From: Chloroflexota bacterium
GTDB taxonomy: Bacteria > Chloroflexota > UBA11872
Direction: 5' to 3'
DNA length: 64,000 bases
NCBI GenBank assembly: GCA_022820025.1
Contig: JAJEGF010000030.1
Coordinates: forward strand, 1-64,000
Each line of letters starts with the position of its first letter. The stretch's first letter is position 1. Position numbers and translations under genes: made by a program. The notes under the pieces were generated by a model that saw only the letters and a list, made by a program, of their open reading frames with translations, did no database searches and was not told where the DNA came from. Positions 58,266 to 64,000 of the stretch are shown piece by piece.

Positions 58266-59648
58266 GTGGAGCCCCGCTGGCTGTCGGCCGTCATCGTGCG
58301 CTGGTGGTGGGTGCTGCTGCTCGGCCTGGCAGCCGGCGGTTCCGCGGCCTGGGGCGTCGCAAAGCTGGTCAATCCCACCTACCGCGCCGTGGCCACCATC
58401 GTCGTCAACCAGTCGGCCGCGCCCGGCACGGTGACCTATAGCGACGCGCTGCTCAGCCAGCAGTTGGTCAAGACGTACGCCCGAATGGCCACGCAGCGGG
58501 TCGTACTGGAGCAGGTTGCTGACAAGCTCCAGTTGGCCGTCGGTCTCGACGACCTGGACGACCTGCTCAGCGGCATCGCCATCGCGCAGACCCAGTTGCT
58601 GGAGATCCGGGCCGAGACGCCGGACCCGGAACTCTCGCGCGACCTTGCTAACGCTGTGGCGCGCGTCTTCATCGAACAGCAGCAGCCGTTCCTGCCACCG
58701 GGGCGTGCGGCGCAAGTACTTCGCATCGCGCAGCCCGCAACGCAACCCAGCGTCCCAATCGCTCCCCGCCCGGTTGTCAACGCCGTGCTGGGCGCGCTGG
58801 CCGGCCTGCTGGCCGCCGGGGCTATCGCCGCCGCGCTGGAGTACCGGGACGACACGGTCAAGTCGCCCGACGACGTGGAATCGCTGGGATTGGCCCCGCT
58901 CGGTGTCGTGGGCGTTCTGAATGGTGGCGAGACCGGTACACGGAGCGCCGGACACCTTGCGCCCCCTGCGGCGGAGGCCTTTCGCAAGATCCGAACCAGC
59001 ATTGACCTTTGGGGCCTTCCTCAACCCGTCCGCCTGTTGATGACAAGCGCCGGTCAGGGCGAAGGCAAGTCGACTACCGCCGCCAACCTGGCCGTCGCAT
59101 TTGGGCAGTCGGATCGGCGCGTGGTTCTGGTGGACGCCGATCTCCGGCGCCCGCACCTACACACGCTGTTCGCCCTGCGCAATACGCGCGGCCTGACCAG
59201 CCTGCTGGTGAATCGGGAGGCGGCGGCGCGCGACGCGTTGCGCTCCACCGCGTTCCCCAACGTCTCGCTCGTTGCGGCCGGCGCGTCGCCGCCAAACGCC
59301 GCCGAATTGCTGGCCTCGGCGCGGATGCGCGGGGTGCTGGACGAGCTTGGCGAACTGGCCGATGTCGTCATCGTCGACAGCCCGCCGGTGCTCGGCGTGT
59401 CCGACCCGGTCATCCTGGCGGCCACCGGCGGGGCTGCGGTTCTGGTCGCGCAATCCGGGGTCACGCGCCCTCGATCGCTGCTACGTGCGCGGGACGCGCT
59501 GCTTAAGACCGACGTCGTGCTCCTGGGCGCCGTCATCAACGCGGCGCGGCCACGGGTCACCGCGGAGTACTACGGCGACTACGTGTACGGGGGACGCGCC
59601 CCGGACTCGACCGAAACCACTTCCGTGGATCCGTCGAAGCGTGCCTGA
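58266..59648 (+). CDS. Wzc/CpsD-type bacterial tyrosine kinase (polysaccharide co-polymerase)
   Basis: A 460-residue protein joining a Wzz-type membrane domain to a BY-kinase. One hydrophobic segment (VLLLGLAAGGSAAWGVAK) and another near 185-205 (VNAVLGALAGLLAAGAIAAALEY) flank the extracellular loop. The kinase has Walker A AGQGEGKST, Walker A' VVLVDADLRRP and Walker B DVVIVDSPPVLG, and a C-terminal Tyr cluster YYGDYVYGG as autophosphorylation sites. It controls chain length of exopolysaccharide. The GTG at 58266 begins just before the first helix. It overlaps the next gene's GTG alternative. Confidence 0.92.
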   Translation: MEPRWLSAVIVRWWWVLLLGLAAGGSAAWGVAKLVNPTYRAVATIVVNQSAAPGTVTYSDALLSQQLVKTYARMATQRVVLEQVADKLQLAVGLDDLDDLLSGIAIAQTQLLEIRAETPDPELSRDLANAVARVFIEQQQPFLPPGRAAQVLRIAQPATQPSVPIAPRPVVNAVLGALAGLLAAGAIAAALEYRDDTVKSPDDVESLGLAPLGVVGVLNGGETGTRSAGHLAPPAAEAFRKIRTSIDLWGLPQPVRLLMTSAGQGEGKSTTAANLAVAFGQSDRRVVLVDADLRRPHLHTLFALRNTRGLTSLLVNREAAARDALRSTAFPNVSLVAAGASPPNAAELLASARMRGVLDELGELADVVIVDSPPVLGVSDPVILAATGGAAVLVAQSGVTRPRSLLRARDALLKTDVVLLGAVINAARPRVTAEYYGDYVYGGRAPDSTETTSVDPSKRA

Positions 59649-59655
59649 GAGACAG

Positions 59656-60831
59656 ATGCCGCTCGGCGCCGTGGAGTCGCGCTGGACTCGGATTCGACGT
59701 CGATATGCGCTGGCCGTCGCCCTGATTCTCAGTGGAGCGGTCATCGGCTTCACGGCTCGCTGCGGGCTATCCGCTCTGTTCGTCAACGTGGGAAACCTGG
59801 CCCTGCTGCATGGGTCGGACCAACTGGCCAGTTCCGCCTTCGAGGCCGCTGAAGCTACCGACCCAGCCAGCGACGCCGCAGGCAATTTCCGGCTGTCACA
59901 AGCCCTCGTTCGGGGCGACTTCGACGCCGCAGCCGACGAGTTGGCCGTGCTTCGTTCCCTCGGAGGCACGCCGCGCGGGGCTGCCAGCACGTCGAGCGTT
60001 CTGCTGCACCTGGAAGCGATCCTGGCCCGGAGGATTGGTGACTCGAAGCGCGCGCTGGCGCTCATTCGTGAGTCAGTCGCACGAGCTGGCGTCAATGCGC
60101 CGGACGCTGCGCTGCGGCTCCTGAACGAACTGCTGCAGGATGCGGCTCGAACGCCCTACGGCCCCGCGCTGGCGACCATCGAGCTTCCGGTCGATCCGCG
60201 CCGAGACACGTGTGGCGACGGGCGTCGCCTGACGCGCGTCCAGCTTTCCCGTAACGACGTTGCCGCGGGCGGGTCGGTTCGCGCGGAGTTGGGCTGGCTG
60301 GATTCCGCCGGTCGTCCCGGCGAAGTGGAATCGCGCCGCTTGCGCAACCTGGCGCCCAACGGCGGGTTCACCTGGGGCGTTACCAGCGCCGGACTGCCGC
60401 TGGGGTTCACTCCGCATCCTCGGTCGCCCGCTGACGGTTCGGCCCCGTCCGGCGCGATCCATGTTGGCTTCGCAGACCTGGACGGCCAGCCGGTTTCCGC
60501 CCTGGTCATGGACAACCTGGACGGACCGGCCCGCACATCTCGTATTCGCGGCGATTGGATTTCGGCTACGCCCGGCGCGTGCTACCTGTTCGCCAGTGAG
60601 GTCTGGGTAGACGGCGGCCAGCCGCACTTCGGGCTGTATCTACGCGCGCCAGGACGAGCCGACACGGCGGTCTTCGCTCTGCAAGGCGGTCTGCCGGACG
60701 GCTGGTGGCGTCAAGCACGGTTGCTGCGATTGCCGGCCGACGTCGAGGCCGTCCAGGTCTTCTTTTGGAACTACCGCAGCAGCGGCGCGGTTGCGTTCAC
60801 GCTCGCGGTAGTGACGCGGATCGACTCCTGA
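59656..60831 (+). CDS. Secreted/anchored protein of the exopolysaccharide locus, unknown
   Basis: A 391-residue protein. One N-terminal transmembrane helix (YALAVALILSGAVIGFTARC) is followed by a helical part (about 50-190) resembling TPR-like repeats (ALLHGSDQLASSAFEAAEAT) and a C-terminal beta domain that could be a carbohydrate-binding-like fold (GVTSAGLPLGFTPHPRS, WISATPGACYLFASEVWVDGG, FWNYRSSGAVAFTLAV). I do not recognise a named family. ATG 59656 was chosen over a GTG at 59641 that overlaps the kinase stop. Its position between a BY-kinase and a glycosyltransferase implies a role in polysaccharide export. Confidence 0.6.
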   Translation: MPLGAVESRWTRIRRRYALAVALILSGAVIGFTARCGLSALFVNVGNLALLHGSDQLASSAFEAAEATDPASDAAGNFRLSQALVRGDFDAAADELAVLRSLGGTPRGAASTSSVLLHLEAILARRIGDSKRALALIRESVARAGVNAPDAALRLLNELLQDAARTPYGPALATIELPVDPRRDTCGDGRRLTRVQLSRNDVAAGGSVRAELGWLDSAGRPGEVESRRLRNLAPNGGFTWGVTSAGLPLGFTPHPRSPADGSAPSGAIHVGFADLDGQPVSALVMDNLDGPARTSRIRGDWISATPGACYLFASEVWVDGGQPHFGLYLRAPGRADTAVFALQGGLPDGWWRQARLLRLPADVEAVQVFFWNYRSSGAVAFTLAVVTRIDS

Positions 60832-60845
60832 CATGGCGACCCGGC

Positions 60846-61787
60846 GTGCTTGCGTCTAGACCAACTGGCCCGGCACATCCGCGGGTGACGTTCATCGTGC
60901 CCGCCTACAACGAAGCCCATCGTGTCGCGAACATCCTCGATTCGATGGACCGGCAGACACATCCAAGCGTCGAGCTCGTATTCGTGGATGATGGATCGAC
61001 AGATGGGACGCTCCGACGGCTCGTCCGGGTAGGGAGTGTCCGGCCGGTGCGCACCATTCGCCACCATGTGCCGCGCGGCGTCGCCGCCGCCCGCAACAGC
61101 GGCGCGCGCATTGCGGCGGGCGACATCCTGGTGTTCATGGACGCCGACCTGACGCTGCCCAGTGACTTCGCAGACCGAATCCTGGCTCACTTTGGCGCGG
61201 GGGCCGACTACCTGCTGGTTGGGTCGCGCGTGGCCGACCGCGCTCGGGCGCCCTCGCGCTACCTGCAAAGCGAGCATGAGCTGGCGCTGGCTGAACCCGA
61301 GCCACAGCGCAGCTCGCAAGCCTTCTCCGTTCGCTCGCAAGTAATCCAGGCGGTGGGCGGGTTTCGTGAAGACCTGCCGCGTGGCGACGATTCCGAGTTC
61401 GGCGATCGCGTGATGGCTGCCGGCTTTCGGCGAGTCGAGGACCTGACCATTGAAGTCCTGCACGACCGCCCGAAGACCTGGGGCGCGTTTCTGGCCCTGC
61501 AGCGCCGACGCGGCCGCAACTTCGCCTACAGCCGCCGCAAGCGGCGACGTCACGGTGTCGCCCACCTGTTGGCGGCGTCAATGGCCCGCACCGTCCTGAC
61601 GGCCGTCGAGATCGTCACGCTGGCCGTCCCGCTGCACCGGGCCCGTTGCCTGGCCGTGCGGTCGCCGCGTGGACCTTCCGACCTGGCGATCTTTGCGTTA
61701 CTGGATGCCGCGGCTCGCACGGCCCGCGCCCTCGGCGTCTGGCAGGGCGTGCACGAGGTACTGGCAGGCGTCTACAGCCCCCGCTGA
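60846..61787 (+). CDS. Family 2 glycosyltransferase
   Basis: A 313-residue GT-A glycosyltransferase. It starts at GTG 60846 and has VTFIVPAYNEAHRV, VFVDDGSTDGTL (DxD-like first Asp), ILVFMDADLTLP (DxD motif) and GDDSEFGDRV as the catalytic-type acidic region. A hydrophobic C-terminal segment follows at MARTVLTAVEIVTLAVPL. It adds a sugar from a nucleotide-sugar donor to a lipid-linked acceptor. Its end overlaps the Wzy-like gene by 16 bases in convergent orientation. Confidence 0.88.
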   Translation: MLASRPTGPAHPRVTFIVPAYNEAHRVANILDSMDRQTHPSVELVFVDDGSTDGTLRRLVRVGSVRPVRTIRHHVPRGVAAARNSGARIAAGDILVFMDADLTLPSDFADRILAHFGAGADYLLVGSRVADRARAPSRYLQSEHELALAEPEPQRSSQAFSVRSQVIQAVGGFREDLPRGDDSEFGDRVMAAGFRRVEDLTIEVLHDRPKTWGAFLALQRRRGRNFAYSRRKRRRHGVAHLLAASMARTVLTAVEIVTLAVPLHRARCLAVRSPRGPSDLAIFALLDAAARTARALGVWQGVHEVLAGVYSPR

Positions 61788-63310
61788 GCCCGACCACCGC
61801 CCATCAGCTTCGACGCGCAGGTAACCAACGCCAGCAAGCCCAGACCTACGGCCAGGGATCTGATGGCCTGTACGTACACCGGGATGATCTCGGCGTTCAC
61901 AAAGATGATCCGCCAGAACACCGCCAGGTACAGCACCGCGCCCACCGCCGTGGCGCCCGGCCGGTCCACCAGCCAGCCGTACAGCAGCCGGTACAGCAGT
62001 CCCAGCGACAGGCTGCCGATCACCACGCCTGGCAGGCCATGGCGCAAGTACAAGTCGCCGGTGTGCGTCATGCCGAACGACGTTCGATTGCCCTCCACGC
62101 CTCGGAAGGCGCTGCTGACCTGGGGCGAGAACGGCGCCGGCTTGTCCGGCCAGACCGCGCGCGGCACGAACGCAAAGGCGGGAATCAGTGCCAGGTCCGC
62201 GCCCGTGACTTCCAGGTCCACGGCGTCGCCGTTCGCCAGGATCGACGCCACGATTTCACCCGAGGTGTGCCGGTTCGCCAGCGTCCGCAGCGCCGCGTGC
62301 AGAAACTCGCGCGGGCCGGCCTTGACCAGTTCGCCAGCCAGCGCCAGGGGAGCGGTCGCTAGGCTCGCCGCATCCGTCGGCCGCTCAAGCACGCCCCGGT
62401 GGACCCGATCCCGGTAGATCGTTACCGCGCCGAACATCACGACCACCGCCGCCGCAACGGCGAGCGCGAACCGCAAGCCGCCCAGCCGTCGGACCCGGAA
62501 GTTGTAGAGCCCCGCCAGGCCCACCAGTAGAAATGCGAACACGTGCTTGGCCCCAAAGGCCACCGTGAACGTCGCCTCGATTGGCGCGATCACCGCAAGC
62601 ACCGCCGCTGCAGCTCCAGGCCTTACTCGTTCCCGCCGAAACAAATGGACGCCGGCCAGCAGCACGGCGAACTGGCTGAAGCCGCCGATCTGTAGCAGGA
62701 GGTTGAAGTCGTCGGTCAGCCGCTCCTGGAGATCGAGGCTGGCGAACGTAGCTCCCCGATCCAGCAGCAGCACGCCGCGGGCGATCACGCCAACGGCATA
62801 GATCAGGCCCACGACCATCCACGGCGTCTGCGCGGGCAAGGCCACTGGTATCTGCGGTATCCGCCCAACCGCGCGTCGCCACCACGGCGCGTAGTAGCCG
62901 GCGTACGTCAGCGTCAGCGCCAATATGGCCAGGGCCACCGCCGGCCCCCGCGTGTCGTCGATGTTGACGAAGATGAACGGTTCAGCCAGGTCGCTCCCGG
63001 CCTCGACCAGCAACGTCCGCATGCCGAAGTCGAGAAAGAAGAACAGTCCGATCGGCACGATCGGCTGGAACAGGTCGCCGCGGCTGATCAACGCATGTAC
63101 GGCGGGCGCCAGCGCCAACACCGACAGCACCACGGCCAGCGCGGAAACTGCGGATCCGGCGGGCAACGCGCCAATCAGGAGCGCGGCAGCCGCCCCCGCC
63201 ACCGCGGCGCCCGCGACGGCCAGCAAGGCGACCAGGAGCCGGCTCGAACGGCCCATGCCTAGAGTCGGCGCACGGCGCCGACCAATGACGTCCGCCCGGC
63301 GTGCACGCAC
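61772..63310 (-). CDS. Wzy-like oligosaccharide repeat polymerase
   Basis: A 512-residue membrane protein with about twelve hydrophobic segments (VALLAVAGAAVAGAAAALLIG, VALAILALTLTYAGYY, MVVGLIYAVGVIARGVLLL and others). The large soluble loop (about 290-400) with RDRVHRGVLERP, LANRHTSGE and GMTHTGDLYLRHGLPG resembles O-antigen polymerase-type domains. It would polymerise repeat units made by the adjacent glycosyltransferase. GTG 63310 follows GAGGAGG. The call rests on topology and context, not on a conserved signature. Confidence 0.72.
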   Translation of the reverse strand: MRARRADVIGRRRAPTLGMGRSSRLLVALLAVAGAAVAGAAAALLIGALPAGSAVSALAVVLSVLALAPAVHALISRGDLFQPIVPIGLFFFLDFGMRTLLVEAGSDLAEPFIFVNIDDTRGPAVALAILALTLTYAGYYAPWWRRAVGRIPQIPVALPAQTPWMVVGLIYAVGVIARGVLLLDRGATFASLDLQERLTDDFNLLLQIGGFSQFAVLLAGVHLFRRERVRPGAAAAVLAVIAPIEATFTVAFGAKHVFAFLLVGLAGLYNFRVRRLGGLRFALAVAAAVVVMFGAVTIYRDRVHRGVLERPTDAASLATAPLALAGELVKAGPREFLHAALRTLANRHTSGEIVASILANGDAVDLEVTGADLALIPAFAFVPRAVWPDKPAPFSPQVSSAFRGVEGNRTSFGMTHTGDLYLRHGLPGVVIGSLSLGLLYRLLYGWLVDRPGATAVGAVLYLAVFWRIIFVNAEIIPVYVQAIRSLAVGLGLLALVTCASKLMGGGRAQRGL

Positions 63311-63330
63311 CAGCGGGCGCCTCCTCGGAG

Positions 63331-64000
63331 CTAGGCCATTCGCTCCGCTTGCTCGCGCGAGATCTCGTGACGCAGCGGCTCACCGGCAACGTGGCGGGCG
63401 ATCTCGTCCACCATCCGGCCCATCTGCCGCGCTCGCGTTTCCAGCGTGAAACCGGCGATGTGGGGCGTGAGGACCGCGTTGGGCAGATCCCGGAACGGCG
63501 AGTCGGCCGGCAACGGCTCCTCGTCGAACACGTCCAGCACCGCATCGACATTCCCGGCGGCCAATACGTCGAGCAGCGCGTCCTGGTCCACCAGCCAGGC
63601 CCGCGCGCAGTTGACGAACAGCGCCCCCGGCTTCATCAGGTCCAGTTCCCGCCGTCCGATCATGTGGTGCGTCTCGGGCAGGATCGGCGCGTGCAGGGTC
63701 ACCACGTCGCTGGTGCGCATCAGCGTGTCCAGGTCCGCCAGTTGCACGCCCAGGTCGGCGGCCCCCTGCTCGTCGACAAACGGGTCGTAAAGCACCACGT
63801 CGGGCGTGAAGGCCCGCAGCAACGGGATCACGCGGCGCCCAACCATGCTGGCGGCAACCACGCCCACCCGTCGCTCGGCCAGCAATCCGCCGACGTTGGA
63901 ACCGCCGCTGGATTGTTTCCAGCCGCCGGCTCTCAGCGTCTCCTGGTGACCGATATATCCGCGCAGCCCCAGCAGGATGGCCCCAATGGTGTACTCCGCC
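63331..64000 (-). CDS. D-2-hydroxyacid dehydrogenase (partial at window edge)
   Basis: The C-terminal 222 codons of an NAD-dependent hydroxyacid dehydrogenase, running to the window edge. Visible parts: RRVGVVAASMVGRRVIPLL (Rossmann motif variant with Ala-Ser rather than GxGxxG), VTLHAPILPETHHMIG, FVNCARAWLVDQDALLDVL (catalytic Arg block) and LTPHIAGFT (catalytic His). The N-terminal substrate domain lies beyond the edge. A complete relative is at 7964. It lies 20 bases downstream of the Wzy-like gene in the direction of transcription. Confidence 0.86.
   Translation of the reverse strand, partial: AEYTIGAILLGLRGYIGHQETLRAGGWKQSSGGSNVGGLLAERRVGVVAASMVGRRVIPLLRAFTPDVVLYDPFVDEQGAADLGVQLADLDTLMRTSDVVTLHAPILPETHHMIGRRELDLMKPGALFVNCARAWLVDQDALLDVLAAGNVDAVLDVFDEEPLPADSPFRDLPNAVLTPHIAGFTLETRARQMGRMVDEIARHVAGEPLRHEISREQAERMA

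Overview
The window is high-GC bacterial DNA (a visual estimate of well over 60% GC, not computed) with densely packed genes on both strands. It opens with the 3' end of a 16S rRNA gene that is not followed by a 23S gene. Instead there are RNase P RNA and an initiator tRNA. An unlinked 16S gene, GTG/ATG starts behind GGAGG-type sites, and a mix of diderm-atypical lipoproteins, an LprG/P55-like operon and a PatA-like acyltransferase would fit an uncultured Chloroflexota (SAR202/Dehalococcoidia-like) lineage. That placement is inference and no phylogeny was possible.

Layout. 1-1.0 kb: 16S end, rnpB, tRNA-fMet. 1.1-5.9 kb: a ParDE module, a DUF3179 protein, an unknown lipoprotein, lgt with a perfect parS site in its 3' end, and a second toxin-antitoxin-like pair. 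5.9-9.5 kb: a minus-strand cluster of a medium-chain dehydrogenase, a Gfo/Idh/MocA oxidoreductase and a D-2-hydroxyacid dehydrogenase, plus a small membrane protein. 9.6-14.7 kb: VapBC, a FEN-type exonuclease, two HAD/metallophosphoesterase-type hydrolases, a methyltransferase and a decayed toxin-antitoxin cluster. 14.9-19.9 kb: an opine-dehydrogenase-like gene, an alpha/alpha-toroid protein, a Fic protein, ffh and tRNA-Glu. 20.2-23.0 kb: a gene graveyard (GH94 and P-type ATPase fragments) followed by a full-length ERG6-type sterol C24-methyltransferase behind a 25-bp inverted repeat. 23-34 kb: two paralogous ~793-residue PHP-domain proteins flanking an LppX/LprG-type lipoprotein plus MFS efflux operon, an aldo/keto reductase and a cupin, then a second Fic gene. 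34-46 kb: phosphofructokinase, a SIMPL protein, tRNA-Arg, a thioredoxin-like lipoprotein with an in-frame TGA at the first active-site Cys (probable selenoprotein), metabolic enzymes, a second parS, a threonine-synthase-like enzyme, a zincin and an M16 protease pair. 46-57 kb: sulfatase, glycine-rich RRM protein, FAD oxidoreductase, ABC exporter, an island of antitoxins, an oxidoreductase and a DEAD-box helicase. 57-64 kb: an acyltransferase, DUF1761, and an exopolysaccharide locus (BY-kinase, unknown secreted/anchored protein, glycosyltransferase, Wzy-like polymerase), ending in a truncated hydroxyacid dehydrogenase.

Themes. Envelope lipoproteins (four with lipoboxes) sit with their own Lgt. 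Sugar/hydroxyacid oxidoreductases of the Gfo/Idh/MocA and D-hydroxyacid classes recur, with a sulfatase and PHP hydrolases, suggesting catabolism of complex sugars or acids. Toxin-antitoxin genes are numerous and many are broken. The most notable items are the probable selenoprotein with a bSECIS-like hairpin, the sterol methyltransferase, the LprG-P55-like operon and two parS sites 37.6 kb apart.
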